Source: Trichococcus flocculiformis | GTDB lineage: Bacteria > Bacillota > Bacilli > Lactobacillales > Aerococcaceae | Reading direction: 5' to 3' | Assembly: GCF_900113645.1 (NCBI RefSeq) | Contig: NZ_FOQC01000024.1 | Span: 1-35,908, forward strand | DNA length: 35,908 bases | Notes under the pieces: model-generated | What the model was told of the DNA's origin: nothing | What the model saw: only the letters and a program-made list of their open reading frames with translations | Database searches by the model: none | Shown: in pieces, positions 1 to 8,661 of the stretch | Numbering within the stretch: the stretch's first letter is position 1 | How the letters are laid out: each line of letters opens with the position of its first letter | Translations under genes and position numbers: made by a program

Positions 1-2
1 CA

Positions 3-449
3 TTGATGAAGCGGGCTAAAGAAACGACCGTCAACAAGAACGGGCGGTTCAACCGCAAGAAACGCTATGGCAAGTCCATCGGCTATCATGCGCCGGCCAT
101 GTTGATCACCATCGTGAAGCAAAAAGCACCCCAAGAAGGGGGTGCGCTTTACGAGGTGGATACCTTTAAATTTCGTGCCAGCCAGTATAACCACGTAAAC
201 GATACGTATATCAAAAAGACACGTGATGAACGTACGACCTTTGTTGCCGGGCAGCTTGTCCAACGGGATCTGTACAGTGCGTTCCTCCTGAAAAACAGCC
301 AACCGACACGCAACGAGACTGACCGCACAAAATGTAGCGCGACGTTTGATACCTTCATGGCGCACCACGACACCTGCATACAGACGCTCTGCCAATCAAC
401 CGGACGCCAGTCCTGCAATTTCGGACTGCGAGATTTTCAATTAGCTTAA
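3..449 (+). CDS. TnpB-like transposase protein, C-terminal part only (cut by left edge)
   Basis: The frame is open to the left edge, so only the last ~148 residues are visible and no true start is in the window. The segment from about residue 56 to 93 (KFRASQYNHV ... VQRDLYSAFL) has the layout of the TnpB/IS605-OrfB C terminus: a 'SQ' motif, the zinc-ribbon region, then an Arg-Asp (D89 of the visible part) followed by a small-residue helix, where TnpB carries its RuvC-III catalytic aspartate. The ribbon itself is degenerate: the CxxCG...CxxCG cysteines are absent. TnpB proteins are RNA-guided nucleases carried by IS200/IS605-type elements; the visible part cannot show whether this copy is active. 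No TnpA is visible. Family assignment is from motif memory and is moderate. Confidence 0.55.
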   Translation: MMKRAKETTVNKNGRFNRKKRYGKSIGYHAPAMLITIVKQKAPQEGGALYEVDTFKFRASQYNHVNDTYIKKTRDERTTFVAGQLVQRDLYSAFLLKNSQPTRNETDRTKCSATFDTFMAHHDTCIQTLCQSTGRQSCNFGLRDFQLA

Positions 450-721
450 CAAATGGATAGAGCAACCAAAAGGTTCAGCTGTGAGCCTTCAACGCGAATG
501 GTGCCATCGGGCGCCTTGTTGAGAAAGTCTAAGGGCTTTTGGGAATAGAACGGAAATAGAAAAACGACATCTCCACTTTTTTGGAAATATCGCCAGTACA
601 GTCCGTGACGTCCCAACAGCCCTTGGAACCCCCTGGATTTATCCATGGGGAGCAGTCAGCATTGCAAAAAGAGGAATCCCCTACCTTCCTGTTGCCGTAA
701 CAGAAATCTTCACGAATCTCC
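450..721 (+). other. Non-coding 3' flank of the TnpB-like gene; possible guide-RNA/element end
   Basis: This stretch between the transposase stop and the next promoter has no convincing gene. In TnpB elements the region just 3' of the gene encodes the guide-RNA scaffold and the right end. Here a TGGGGA at about 646 and a TCCCCTA at about 677 could pair, which is the kind of structure expected near such an end. The exact element boundary cannot be set from one copy. Confidence 0.25.
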
Positions 722-752
722 TTGACTTGAAGTCCAGTTTAACCTGTATACT
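722..752 (+). promoter_or_regulatory. MerR-family type promoter (19-bp spacer) for the MFS gene
   Basis: TTGACT (722-727) and TATACT (747-752) are separated by exactly 19 bp, the lengthened spacing characteristic of promoters untwisted by MerR-family activators. The spacer carries an imperfect dyad, TTGAAGTCC/AGTTTAACC (728-744). The regulator gene is not in the window; the transposase remnant sits where it might have been. Confidence 0.6.
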
Positions 753-839
753 GGTTTTATATGCGGAAAAGCTAATCGGATAATCCGGGCACAGCCTTTT
801 GTAACCGCAATCAAAAATCGATTTTCGAAGGAGAATGAA

Positions 840-1991
840 ATGAAAAAACCAAACATGATGTTACTGGTCTTTAGCGCGATGAGCTTTGTGCTGGCCATGA
901 CGGCTTTTGTCTTCAGCGGCATTTTGGATAAAGTGGCCGTTTCGCTGGGCATCTCGGTGGCCGACTCCGGGTTGCTGAACACGATGTACTCTTATGGGGC
1001 GGCGTTCGGAGTGCCGATCACTTTGATCCTGTTCCGGAAGGTCGAACGCAGCCGGATGCTGAAACTCATGCTATTTGCGACAATCTTGACGACATTCGCG
1101 CTCATCTATGCCCAAAATTTTGTGCAACTGCTCATCGTCCGGCTGCTGATGGGGATTTCCGCCAACAGTTATGGTGTGCTGGCCATTTCAACGATTTTGG
1201 CGCTCTCGCCCAAGGATCGGCAAGGGCGTTCCTTGGCTTTCTATATCATGGGGAGTTCCTTGGCGCTTGTCATCGGCATCCCGTTGACGCGCGCCTTGTC
1301 CGCAGTCCTGGATTGGCGCAGCATTTTTTGGATACTGAATGCCATGATGCTGTTGTCTCTCGTTTATTTCCTGAAGTATTTGCCGAAAGCGGATCATGAA
1401 GCCACCAAACTGGATCTGAAAAATGAGCTGCAGTTCTTTAAGGACGGGAAAACGTTGCTGCTGCTTGCCTATACGTTGACGATGTTCATGGGGTACCATG
1501 CCTTCTACACCTATGCGACACCGTATTTGCTGCTGCTTTTCCCTTCCATCGAGCCGCTGATGAGTCTGATCTTGGTTGGTCTTGGCCTCGCCAGTTTTAC
1601 AGGAAATCTGATCGGTGGCCACGTATCGGATGCCATCGGATACGCCAAGTCGATGATGCTCGGGGCGGTGCTCCAGACGGCAGCGATGTTGCTGATCTTG
1701 GTTTTCCAACCGTCGAAGTGGTTAAGCGTGCTCTTCATCATCGGCTGGCTGATGAGCGCCTGGTTCACCGGCCTGCAGCTTAACACCGGTATCGCCCAGG
1801 TGACCGAGAACAAATCCAGCTTCATGCTCAGCATCAACGGCTCTTTGATCCAATTGGGCGGTGCGTTCGGCGCCAGCCTGGCCGCCGTCGTCATCAACCT
1901 CACCGGCATCCAAAGCATCGTCTTCGTCACCTTGCTGACCAGTCTAGCGCTCATCCTGATCCAAGTGGTTTCGATGAGGAAATATCCTTGA
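840..1991 (+). CDS. MFS transporter (AraJ-like drug/sugar efflux type)
   Basis: A 383-residue, highly hydrophobic protein with about 12 predicted membrane segments, the usual size of the AraJ/Bcr-like branch of the major facilitator superfamily (COG2814 type). The loop between helices 2 and 3 carries the basic 'RKVERSR' stretch typical of the MFS motif A position. It should sit in the cytoplasmic membrane and export a drug or small metabolite by proton antiport; the substrate cannot be read from sequence. ATG at 840 follows AAGGAG (828-833) at six bases. It is monocistronic: a promoter with MerR-type spacing lies upstream and a strong hairpin downstream. Regulation by an unseen MerR-type sensor would fit an inducible efflux pump. 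Confidence 0.85.
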   Translation: MKKPNMMLLVFSAMSFVLAMTAFVFSGILDKVAVSLGISVADSGLLNTMYSYGAAFGVPITLILFRKVERSRMLKLMLFATILTTFALIYAQNFVQLLIVRLLMGISANSYGVLAISTILALSPKDRQGRSLAFYIMGSSLALVIGIPLTRALSAVLDWRSIFWILNAMMLLSLVYFLKYLPKADHEATKLDLKNELQFFKDGKTLLLLAYTLTMFMGYHAFYTYATPYLLLLFPSIEPLMSLILVGLGLASFTGNLIGGHVSDAIGYAKSMMLGAVLQTAAMLLILVFQPSKWLSVLFIIGWLMSAWFTGLQLNTGIAQVTENKSSFMLSINGSLIQLGGAFGASLAAVVINLTGIQSIVFVTLLTSLALILIQVVSMRKYP

Positions 1992-2050
1992 GCTCAGATC
2001 GACTATCACCACTAGAGGGCTCTTTGGAATTTTTGCGGATATTTAAAAAA

Positions 2051-2083
2051 GGTGAGATCCCGTATTGGGACCTCACCTTTTGC
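2051..2083. terminator. Bidirectional terminator between MFS gene and purC
   Basis: GGTGAG-TCCC / GGGA-CTCACC arms (2051-2077) around a 5-base loop, with T-rich sequence on the plus side and a run of six A (T on the minus strand) on the other. It serves the convergent MFS gene and purC. Confidence 0.85.
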
Positions 2084-2770
2084 TTATTGAATTTTTTCTA
2101 AAATCAATTGCGCACAGTCAATTTGGTTGGGAATATTGCCTGCTTCATCTTTGACGCGCCAAATGTCGGGGGTGATTTCATCCACGACGTACATTTTTCC
2201 GTCATTATCATAACCAATTTCAATTTTGAAATCGATTAAGGTTAAGTTCATTTCGGCTAAAGCATCTCTAAGAACTGCGCCGACTTTCGTTAAGATATCA
2301 AGCGCTTCATCGTATTGCCCAGGTTGTAAAATACCTTTCATTTGGCACAAGCGATCCGTAATCAATGGGTCGCCTTGTTCATCGTCTTTCAACGTCACTT
2401 CCAAATATGGCGGATCAAAAGGCAACCCTTCAGGCAAGCTAAAACGGCGGCACATACTGCCAGCAGTGAAATAGCGTAAAACAAATTCCAGATTCGGGAC
2501 AGTCAGTTGGCGAACTTTCATGACACCTTTTTCGATATCCGCATCCAGGTAGTGCGTAGGAATACCATTTTTTTCCATCAATTCAAAAAAGTATTTGGAA
2601 ACAGTCAAGCCAACTTTTCCTTTACCGGCAACACTGCCGCCAACTGTGTTGGAGCCTGGATCGAAGACACCATCTTCGCCGGTTGCGCTATCTTTAAACA
2701 ATAAGTAGACTTCCTTATTCGCTTCATCCAATAAGACTGTTTTTGTTTTGCCGTCGTACAATTCTTTCAT
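2084..2770 (-). CDS. purC: Phosphoribosylaminoimidazole-succinocarboxamide synthase (SAICAR synthetase)
   Basis: The 228-residue protein matches PurC across its length. PurC joins CAIR and aspartate with ATP hydrolysis to make SAICAR in purine synthesis. The N-terminal 'YDGKTK' ATP-binding start, the 'GSMCRR' segment in the middle, and the 'LIDFKIEIGYD' and 'DEITPD' stretches in the C-terminal half are diagnostic. ATG is preceded by a GAAGGCGGG Shine-Dalgarno. It stands alone: no other pur gene is adjacent, unlike the usual purEKBCSQLF order. A long upstream region with PurBox-like sites suggests its own PurR-controlled promoter. It ends in the shared hairpin with the MFS gene. Confidence 0.95.
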   Translation of the reverse strand: MKELYDGKTKTVLLDEANKEVYLLFKDSATGEDGVFDPGSNTVGGSVAGKGKVGLTVSKYFFELMEKNGIPTHYLDADIEKGVMKVRQLTVPNLEFVLRYFTAGSMCRRFSLPEGLPFDPPYLEVTLKDDEQGDPLITDRLCQMKGILQPGQYDEALDILTKVGAVLRDALAEMNLTLIDFKIEIGYDNDGKMYVVDEITPDIWRVKDEAGNIPNQIDCAQLILEKIQ

Positions 2771-2879
2771 GTTTTCCCGCCTTCTCTGAAATATCCAGTG
2801 TTTTCAAAAATGATACCATTGGATATTTTTATTGTCGAGGCTTTTTTCGGTTTTTAATAAAAAAACCTGAATAAAGTTC

Positions 2880-2989
2880 ATTATAAATTGTAAATCGAAT
2901 TAAAATTCGACCAAAAATCATAGATGAACAACTTTTTGTTCGGATTTTATACCGAAGCAAGCTTTTGATGAAGGGAGATCTTCGGATAT
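2880..2989 (-). promoter_or_regulatory. purC promoter region with PurBox-like sites
   Basis: On the minus strand a TATAAT -10 box (2885-2880) lacks a good -35. About 55-60 bp upstream is AAATCCGAACAAA (2947-2935), which matches the PurR PurBox consensus AWWWCCGAACWWT at 12 of 13 positions. Two weaker CCGAA cores lie close by: one on the plus strand (2948-2960) and ATATCCGAAGATC on the minus strand (2989-2977). A weak -35 with an upstream PurBox is the arrangement known for PurR as an activator in lactococci, although the spacing here looks some bases shorter than the lactococcal -76 position. The leader to purC is about 100 nt. Confidence 0.6.
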
Positions 2990-3016
2990 GTTCAGATCCT
3001 AATCTGCACGCTTCTT

Positions 3017-3075
3017 CTCCGGCGAACGGAGGCGTCGCCGGAGTTTAGTTCATATTTTCCGGCCAACTCCGGCGA
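3017..3075. repeat. Intergenic GC-rich repeat, alternating CTCCGGCGA / TCGCCGGAG arms
   Basis: CTCCGGCGA at 3017-3025, its complement TCGCCGGAGTT at 3035-3045, and AACTCCGGCGA at 3065-3075 form two competing hairpins, the second with perfect 11-bp arms. The same core recurs at 13348-13360 and 13449-13461. This looks like a dispersed intergenic repeat, not coding sequence. Confidence 0.6.
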
Positions 3076-3189
3076 TGTTCCCTTCATAGAAGGTAAGGTT
3101 TATTTTGGAGTACAAACTCCTGTGAGTGGCCTCTTCGCCTGAGTTGCAGGCAAAGTTTGGGGCCGCTCTTGTCGATGCAATTCCAAATA

Positions 3190-3225
3190 AAGAGGCCGTC
3201 CCGCAAATAAACGAGACGACCTCTT
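3190..3225 (-). terminator. Terminator after yacP
   Basis: Read as minus-strand RNA, the arms AAGAGGUCGUCUCG and CGGGACGGCCUCUU pair over all 14 positions with G-U wobbles, followed by a short U-rich stretch. The plus strand would have mismatches, so the direction is clear. It ends the dut-to-yacP cluster. Confidence 0.7.
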
Positions 3226-3252
3226 CTATGTGTATTCATTATGAACCTAGCT

Positions 3253-3768
3253 TCACTCCAGCATATCCTTATAGATCTCGCGCAGGACCTCCAGTTGGTC
3301 ATCCGACCAGGTGCCGCGTTGGCGTTGATCACGGAAGCGGCGGCTTTCGCTCTCCAAGGCTTTTTTGGAGCGTTTGATGTCCTTGTAGAGTTCCATGGCG
3401 GAGATGCGCTGGGCGCCTTTCGAAAAGACAAGCTGCTGTTCGGCCAAGTCGCTGGTGGCGACATAGACTTCGGTCAGCACGTTGCGCAGTTTTTTGACGA
3501 CGCCTTCGATGTAGGTGTCGGCGGTCTCCCCTTGTGCGGTAAAGATGACCTTCACCCGGTATTTAGAATACTCTTTCGTGATGCCGGGAACGAACTGGGC
3601 ATCAAAAACGCACCAGACTTCGTTGCCTTCATAATTTTGATAATCGGACAGCGCCTGCAGCAGTTGATCCCTGGCCTCTTCGATGAGGTCCTGGTTCTTC
3701 AGCTTCACCAGTTCCGGCCAGGCGCCGATCATATTGTAGCCGTCCACTATCAGGATTTCTTTCTTCAA
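3253..3768 (-). CDS. rae1: NYN-domain endoribonuclease YacP/Rae1
   Basis: NYN/PIN-like nuclease of the YacP (DUF901) family. B. subtilis YacP is Rae1, a ribosome-associated endonuclease that cuts mRNA in the A site. The N-terminal 'VDGYNMIG' with its metal-binding Asp, the 'FDAQ' motif, 'ETAD' and 'ATSD' all match the family, and ~171 residues is the normal length. A GTG twelve bases upstream (3780) is in frame but sits inside the ribosome-binding site; GAGGTG (3783-3778) lies nine bases before a TTG at 3768, so that TTG is preferred. It follows rlmB by under 50 bases, last gene of the cysS-mrnC-rlmB-yacP chain, as in bacilli. The sigH/rpmG genes that follow it in B. subtilis are missing. Confidence 0.9.
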   Translation of the reverse strand: MKKEILIVDGYNMIGAWPELVKLKNQDLIEEARDQLLQALSDYQNYEGNEVWCVFDAQFVPGITKEYSKYRVKVIFTAQGETADTYIEGVVKKLRNVLTEVYVATSDLAEQQLVFSKGAQRISAMELYKDIKRSKKALESESRRFRDQRQRGTWSDDQLEVLREIYKDMLE

Positions 3769-3816
3769 CAGGATCTTCACCTCGCTTTTTCTGGTACGCA
3801 GACGCTACGAATCGGA

Positions 3817-4659
3817 TCAAACGTGGCGTTTGCGGAAAACTTCGTACATCATCAGTCCGGCTGCAACGCCGGCATTCAGGCTCTGCACATGGCCGACCAT
3901 CGGGATGGTCAACAGGCCATCAGCGGATTCCTTCAACAGGCGGGAAATGCCTTTACCTTCGTTGCCGATGATCATCGCCAACGGCAACGTTGTGTCCCAC
4001 TGGCGGTAATCCTGCCCGGACATGTCGGTGGCGTAGATCCAGACACCGCGTTCCTTCAATTCTTCGATGGTGCGGTGCAGGTTCGTGACGCGCACGACCG
4101 GTACGTGCTCGATGGCGCCTGTCGATGCTTTGGCGACGGTCGCCGTCAAACCGACTGCGCGGCGTTTGGGAATGATGACTCCATGGGCACCGCAAGCATC
4201 TGCGGTACGCAGCACGGACCCCAGATTATGCGGATCCTCGACACCATCCAGGATGATGAAGAAAGGATCTTCGTTCTTGGCGGCAGCAGCTTCGAACAGA
4301 TCAGCGAGCACGGCATACTGGAAAGCTGCTGTAGCGGCAATGACGCCCTGGTGGACGGCGTTATCGGACAACGTGTCGAGCTTGCTTTTCGGTACCGCTT
4401 GGATTTGGATCTTGCGGTCCTTCGCCAGCTTGATGATGTCACCCAATTTTTCTCCGCCCAGTCCATCCTGGATGAACAGTTTGTTGACATCGCGATCGGA
4501 GCGCAGCAATTCCAATACCGGGTGGCGTCCCATCACGAAGTCTTCGTTTTCGGGTGTTTCTTTTTCTGCGTCATCGCGTCGACTTGGTTTTGGTTCCGGT
4601 CTGCCCTTTTTCGGTGCATTGCGGCTGTCCTTGAACGCGCGGTTCGGTTTATTTTTCAT
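3817..4659 (-). CDS. rlmB: 23S rRNA (guanosine-2'-O-)-methyltransferase RlmB (TrmH/SpoU family)
   Basis: SPOUT methyltransferase that methylates the 2'-OH of a guanosine in the ribosomal P-loop (G2251 in E. coli numbering) using SAM. Residues 1-40 are a charged, low-complexity extension. The substrate-binding domain begins at 'VMGRHPVLELL', and the knotted catalytic domain shows motif 1 'DPHNLGSVLRTADACG', motif 2 'IIGNEGKGIS' and motif 3 'SLNAGVAAGLMMYE'. 280 residues is within the family range. The ATG overlaps the mrnC stop by 11 bases, so the two are translationally coupled. Confidence 0.95.
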   Translation of the reverse strand: MKNKPNRAFKDSRNAPKKGRPEPKPSRRDDAEKETPENEDFVMGRHPVLELLRSDRDVNKLFIQDGLGGEKLGDIIKLAKDRKIQIQAVPKSKLDTLSDNAVHQGVIAATAAFQYAVLADLFEAAAAKNEDPFFIILDGVEDPHNLGSVLRTADACGAHGVIIPKRRAVGLTATVAKASTGAIEHVPVVRVTNLHRTIEELKERGVWIYATDMSGQDYRQWDTTLPLAMIIGNEGKGISRLLKESADGLLTIPMVGHVQSLNAGVAAGLMMYEVFRKRHV

Positions 4660-5074
4660 AATTGTTTTCCTCGACTTCTTGGATACACCAACGGATCAAT
4701 TCTTCAAGCCGAACTTTTTGCCCGGAAAGATGCAGATAGCCCATCAGCGACTCGAAGCCGGTCGCGATGCGGTAGGTCGTTACGTCCGCATTTTTGGCGA
4801 TCGTATGGCTCTTGCTGTTGCGGCCGCGACGGTACATATCCATTTCTGCTTCGCTCAGGAAGCCTTCTTTTTCCAGCATCGCATGCATCAGTTTCGCTTG
4901 GGCCTTGGCCGAAACGAAAAAAGTCGCGCGCCGGTGAAGCTGGTTGGGTTTGGTGTGTCCTTTTTCTAGTAAATGCGTTCTGATATAAGTCTCATAAGCG
5001 GCATCGCCGACATAGGCCAAGGCAAGACCGTTCAATAAGCTCCAATTCTGTTCTGTCACTATGCTCTTCTCCAT
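4649..5074 (-). CDS. mrnC: Mini-ribonuclease III
   Basis: Compact RNase III-type catalytic domain without a dsRNA-binding domain. In B. subtilis it trims both ends of 23S rRNA precursor. The family motifs are visible: '[11 protein letters not shown]' with catalytic Asp24, 'RRGRN' and '[13 protein letters not shown]' with the second acidic site. 141 residues is typical. Its ATG overlaps the end of cysS by 16 bases and its end overlaps rlmB, so cysS-mrnC-rlmB form one translational chain. An internal GTG (residue 6) with GGAG upstream is an alternative start. Confidence 0.93.
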   Translation of the reverse strand: MEKSIVTEQNWSLLNGLALAYVGDAAYETYIRTHLLEKGHTKPNQLHRRATFFVSAKAQAKLMHAMLEKEGFLSEAEMDMYRRGRNSKSHTIAKNADVTTYRIATGFESLMGYLHLSGQKVRLEELIRWCIQEVEENNYEK

Positions 5075-6471
5075 CTGGTGCCTTGGGCGGTGTCATCCAG
5101 AATGATGCCCTGATCCTTCAGGTAATCGCGGATTTCATCACTGCGGGCGAAATTTTTGTCTGTTCGGGCTTGTGTCCGTTCATCAATCAAAGTCTGGATG
5201 TCGTCATCCAGCAGTGCTTCTTCACCGAGTACGACGCCGAAGACGCCGACCATTGCCTTGTACAAAGCCAATGCTGCAGTGATGACTGCTTCAGAAACGG
5301 CTTCGCCTTCCGCGTAGATGTTCAATTCCTTGGCGAACTGGTAAACGATAGACATGGCGTTATCCGCTTGGAAATCGTCATCCATTTCGGCAACAAACTG
5401 TGCCTGCAGATTCTGGAACAAAGCCAATTGCTCGGCATCATCGGGCAGTGCCGCAACGGCATCTTGGAGGCGGTAGTGGGCATTCTGATAGGCGATTTTT
5501 ACTTTCTCCAGATTGATTTTGGCTTCTTCGATGGCTTTTTCGCTGTATTTTACCGGACGGCGGTAATGCGCAGTTCCGAGGAAGAAACGCAGCACCTGCG
5601 GATCGACTTCCTTCAGGATATCATGCACCGTCACGAAGTTCCCGAGCGACTTGCTCATCTTCTCGGCTGTTTCACCGATTGTGACGAAGCCGTTGTGCAT
5701 CCAGTAGTTCGCGAAAGTTTTGCCGGTTTTGGCTTCGCTCTGAGCGATTTCGTTTTCGTGATGCGGGAAAGTCAGGTCATGGCCGCCACCGTGGATATCG
5801 ATGGTGTCGCCCAAGTATTTGGTCGCCATCACCGAGCATTCGATGTGCCAGCCCGGGCGTCCCTGTCCCCAAGGTGATTCCCAGGAGACTTCATCCGGCT
5901 TCGCTGCTTTCCAAAGTGCGAAATCAAGCTGATCTTCCTTTTTCACGTTCTCTTCCGCATCCAGGCGTTCGCTGGCGCCGACGATCAGGTCCTTGATCGA
6001 TTGATCGCTCAATTTACCGTAGTCCTTGAACTTACCGGTACGGTAATAGACGTCGCCGTCAGCTTCATAGGCATAGCCTTTATCGATCAGATCGCCGATG
6101 AAGGCGATGATGTCCGGGATATTTTCCATCACGCGCGGATTCAGCGTCGCTTTTTCGACGTGCAGAGCCGCGGTATCTTCATAGAAGGCCGCGATGAACT
6201 TTTCAGCGACTTCCTTCGCGGAAATGCCCAACTCTTTGGCGGCACGGATGATCTTGTCGTCCACGTCGGTGAAGTTGGAGACGAAATTCACGTCATAGCC
6301 GCGGTATTCCAAGTAGCGGCGGACAGTATCGAAAGCCACTGTGCTGCGGGCATTGCCGATATGGATGTAGTTGTAGACGGTCGGACCACAGACGTACATG
6401 CCCACCTTATTCTTTTGGATCGGTTGGAACTCTTCTTTTTCGCGCGTCAGGGTATTGTAGATTTTTAACAT
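5059..6471 (-). CDS. cysS: Cysteinyl-tRNA synthetase
   Basis: Class I synthetase charging tRNA-Cys, 470 residues, full length. Zinc ligand Cys28 in 'CGPTVYN', the HIGH-type signature HIGN at 37-40, further zinc ligands in 'WHIECS' and 'HHENE', and KMSKS at 271-275 are all present; the C-terminal anticodon domain ends 'GTRWRR'. It follows cysE with a hairpin between them and overlaps mrnC. The cysE-cysS pairing places cysteine synthesis and cysteine charging together, as in bacilli. Confidence 0.97.
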   Translation of the reverse strand: MLKIYNTLTREKEEFQPIQKNKVGMYVCGPTVYNYIHIGNARSTVAFDTVRRYLEYRGYDVNFVSNFTDVDDKIIRAAKELGISAKEVAEKFIAAFYEDTAALHVEKATLNPRVMENIPDIIAFIGDLIDKGYAYEADGDVYYRTGKFKDYGKLSDQSIKDLIVGASERLDAEENVKKEDQLDFALWKAAKPDEVSWESPWGQGRPGWHIECSVMATKYLGDTIDIHGGGHDLTFPHHENEIAQSEAKTGKTFANYWMHNGFVTIGETAEKMSKSLGNFVTVHDILKEVDPQVLRFFLGTAHYRRPVKYSEKAIEEAKINLEKVKIAYQNAHYRLQDAVAALPDDAEQLALFQNLQAQFVAEMDDDFQADNAMSIVYQFAKELNIYAEGEAVSEAVITAALALYKAMVGVFGVVLGEEALLDDDIQTLIDERTQARTDKNFARSDEIRDYLKDQGIILDDTAQGTRWRRA

Positions 6472-6493
6472 TGCGCACTCCTTTCCAGCTTCG

Positions 6494-6516
6494 AAAAAAG
6501 GGCTGACGCCCTTTTT
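6494..6516 (-). terminator. Internal terminator/attenuator between cysE and cysS
   Basis: AAAAAGGGC and GCCCTTTTT arms around TGAC/GTCA, with a T-run on the minus strand. This is a canonical intrinsic terminator inside the 55-bp cysE-cysS gap, only ~23 bp before cysS. Confidence 0.75.
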
Positions 6517-6526
6517 CGTTTGCTAA

Positions 6527-7066
6527 TCATTCGGTCATTTTTTCCTCATTCCGTTTATGGTAACGGACGATTTTTGCCGGGATGCCGACAGCTGTGACAT
6601 CAGGCGGAATTTCGCTGACGACGACAGCCGATGCCCCGATTTTGGCATTGTCGCCGATTTTGATCGGCCCCAATACTTGCACATGGGCAGACAACAGCAC
6701 ATTGTTCCCGATCGTGGGATGGCGTTTGCCGGTATCTTTCCCGGTGCCGCCCAGCGTCACGCCATGGTAAATCATGACATCATCACCGACTTCGGCGGTC
6801 TCCCCGATAACGATCCCCATACCATGGTCAATGAACAGACGATGCCCGATCGTTGCCCCCGGATGGATTTCGATACCGGTTAAGAAACGCCCCAGATGCG
6901 AAAGCACCCGACTGAAGGTATACCATTTTCGCTTATAAAAAAAATGAGCGATATCATATATAAGGATGGCATGTAACCCCGGGTACGTCAGAACGACTTC
7001 CAACGTACTCCTTGCAGCCGGATCATGATCTTTTATGGTTTGAATTGTTTCGCGTAATCTATTCAA
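6527..7066 (-). CDS. cysE: Serine O-acetyltransferase
   Basis: Transfers acetyl from acetyl-CoA to serine, the first step of cysteine synthesis. The left-handed beta-helix of hexapeptide repeats is visible from about residue 60 to 160 ('[15 protein letters not shown]', '[21 protein letters not shown]', '[19 protein letters not shown]'), with the active-site Asp-His in 'DHG' and 'YHG'. 179 residues is the short Gram-positive form. The frame begins at TTG (7066); two ATGs just upstream are out of frame and stop at once. AAGGAG is 11 bases before the TTG, a slightly long spacing. It lies 77 bp after gltX, possibly with its own -10. Confidence 0.93.
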   Translation of the reverse strand: MNRLRETIQTIKDHDPAARSTLEVVLTYPGLHAILIYDIAHFFYKRKWYTFSRVLSHLGRFLTGIEIHPGATIGHRLFIDHGMGIVIGETAEVGDDVMIYHGVTLGGTGKDTGKRHPTIGNNVLLSAHVQVLGPIKIGDNAKIGASAVVVSEIPPDVTAVGIPAKIVRYHKRNEEKMTE

Positions 7067-7099
7067 GTCATTTCATGCTCCTTTTTGGATTATCCATCC

Positions 7100-7105
7100 A
7101 TTATA
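7100..7105 (-). promoter_or_regulatory. Possible -10 box for cysE
   Basis: A perfect TATAAT lies on the minus strand 34 bp before the cysE start, inside the 77-bp gltX-cysE gap. No good -35 is seen. The T-box leader that precedes cysE in B. subtilis cannot fit in this gap. Confidence 0.35.
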
Positions 7106-7143
7106 TAGAATCAGCTCATTTTTACTATCCTTTTCTGTCCATT

Positions 7144-8613
7144 CTATAGCTTTTCCAATACGCTGTTCAGGTGAGCCAAGCTCTTGTCTCTGCCCAGCAC
7201 TTCGATGGTCTTGCCGATTTCAGGTCCGTGCATTTGGCCGCTGACGGCAACACGGATGGCCATGTATAGGTTCTTGCCTTTGATCTTGGTTTCTTTTTGG
7301 ACTGCTTTGATGGCACCCAGAATTTCGGCTTCTTCGAAAGGCTCGATGGCAAGCAATTGTTCTTTGAATGCGGCAAGCACGACCGGCGCTGTTTCGGCAG
7401 CCAGGATTTCCTGCGCTTCTGCGTCCAGACTGAGTTCATCAGCGAAGAACATTTCCGATAGGTTAACGATTTCCGCGGCATAGCTCATTTGCTCATGGTA
7501 CAAACCGATCAGTTTTTTCGCGTACTCACTGTCGGCTTCACTCGGATTTTCCGGCAATTTTCCGGCAGCCACCAAGTGCGGCGCGGCTAACGTTACGATT
7601 GTGTCCAAATCGGCACTCTTCATGTATTGGTTGTTGATCCATTCCAGTTTCTTCTGGTCGAAAGCGGCAGGCGATTTGCTCAAACGTGCCGGATCGAACA
7701 TCTTGATCAGCTCGTCTTTCGAGAAGATTTCGTCTTCCCCGACCGGTGACCAACCCAGCAGCGTAATGAAGTTAAACATCGCTTCCGGCAGGTAGCCCAA
7801 GTCTTTGTATTGTTCGATGAACTGCAGGATCGTTTCATCGCGTTTGCTTAATTTTTTGCCGGTTTCGCTATTGATGATCAACGTCATGTGTCCGAAAGTA
7901 GGTATTTTCCACTCGAACGCTTCATAAATCATCATTTGTTTCGGTGTATTGGCGATGTGGTCATCCCCGCGCAGAACATGGGTGATTTCCATCATGTGAT
8001 CATCCACGGCAACCGCGAAGTTATAGGTCGGGAAACCGTCGCGTTTGCGGATGATGTAGTCCCCACCGACGCTGCTGGCTTCGAAGGTGATCGGTCCTTT
8101 GACGATATCATCGAACGTATAGGTGTTTTCGATCGGTACCCGGAAACGGATGACCGGGGTGATGCCTTGCGCTTCTTTTTCAGCTTGTTGGGAAGGCGTC
8201 AGGTTTGCGCATTTACCGCCGTAATGAGGCATTTCGCCGCGTGCTCTTTGGTGTTCGCGTTCCGTTTCCAATTCATCCTCGGTGCAATAGCACTTGTAGG
8301 CACGGTTGGAAAGCAACAATTGATCGATCAACGGATCGTAGATATGCTGTCTTTCGGATTGACGGTACGGTCCGAATTTGCCTGGTTTGTCCGGACCTTC
8401 GTCCCAGTCCATCCCTAACCATTTCAAGTTTTGCAGTTGGCTTTCTTCGCCGTGTTCAAGGTTACGTTTTTGGTCCGTGTCTTCGATACGGATAATGAAC
8501 TCGCCGTCGTTGTGGCGAGCAAACAGGTAGTTGAACAATGCGGTACGAGCGTTTCCGATATGCAAGTTACCGGTCGGGCTTGGTGCATAACGTACGCGGA
8601 TTTTCTTTGTCAT
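7144..8613 (-). CDS. gltX: Glutamyl-tRNA synthetase
   Basis: Class I synthetase of 489 residues with the HIGH-type signature HIGN at 18-21 and KLSKR at 254-258. The region around residues 105-140 carries 'CYCTEDELE' and a later Cys. In Firmicutes lacking GlnRS this enzyme is non-discriminating and also makes Glu-tRNA-Gln for GatCAB; that role is inferred, since no gat or glnS gene is in the window. ATG follows AAAGGGG by nine bases. The gene sits 48 bp after yacL and before cysE, as in B. subtilis but without ispD/ispF between. Confidence 0.97.
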   Translation of the reverse strand: MTKKIRVRYAPSPTGNLHIGNARTALFNYLFARHNDGEFIIRIEDTDQKRNLEHGEESQLQNLKWLGMDWDEGPDKPGKFGPYRQSERQHIYDPLIDQLLLSNRAYKCYCTEDELETEREHQRARGEMPHYGGKCANLTPSQQAEKEAQGITPVIRFRVPIENTYTFDDIVKGPITFEASSVGGDYIIRKRDGFPTYNFAVAVDDHMMEITHVLRGDDHIANTPKQMMIYEAFEWKIPTFGHMTLIINSETGKKLSKRDETILQFIEQYKDLGYLPEAMFNFITLLGWSPVGEDEIFSKDELIKMFDPARLSKSPAAFDQKKLEWINNQYMKSADLDTIVTLAAPHLVAAGKLPENPSEADSEYAKKLIGLYHEQMSYAAEIVNLSEMFFADELSLDAEAQEILAAETAPVVLAAFKEQLLAIEPFEEAEILGAIKAVQKETKIKGKNLYMAIRVAVSGQMHGPEIGKTIEVLGRDKSLAHLNSVLEKL

Positions 8614-8661
8614 ATGAAGTATCCCCTTTTCTGTGAAGCTGTTTATTTCGTACTTGTTTAT

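Noticed and set aside
446-646. 66-codon minus-strand frame after the transposase
   Set aside because: No ribosome-binding site or promoter and no recognisable features; lies in the probable element tail.
2771-2990. Purine riboswitch in the purC leader
   Set aside because: No three-way-junction core or conserved loop sequences of the purine aptamer are seen; PurBox sites explain the region better.
3241-4983. A 580-codon plus-strand frame opposite yacP, rlmB and mrnC
   Set aside because: It has no ribosome-binding site, lies entirely antisense to three well-recognised genes, and its translation has no family features; it is a by-product of the codon use of the real genes.
7067-7143. T-box riboswitch before cysE
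   Set aside because: The gltX-cysE gap is only 77 bp and shows neither a specifier stem nor the conserved T-box sequence.
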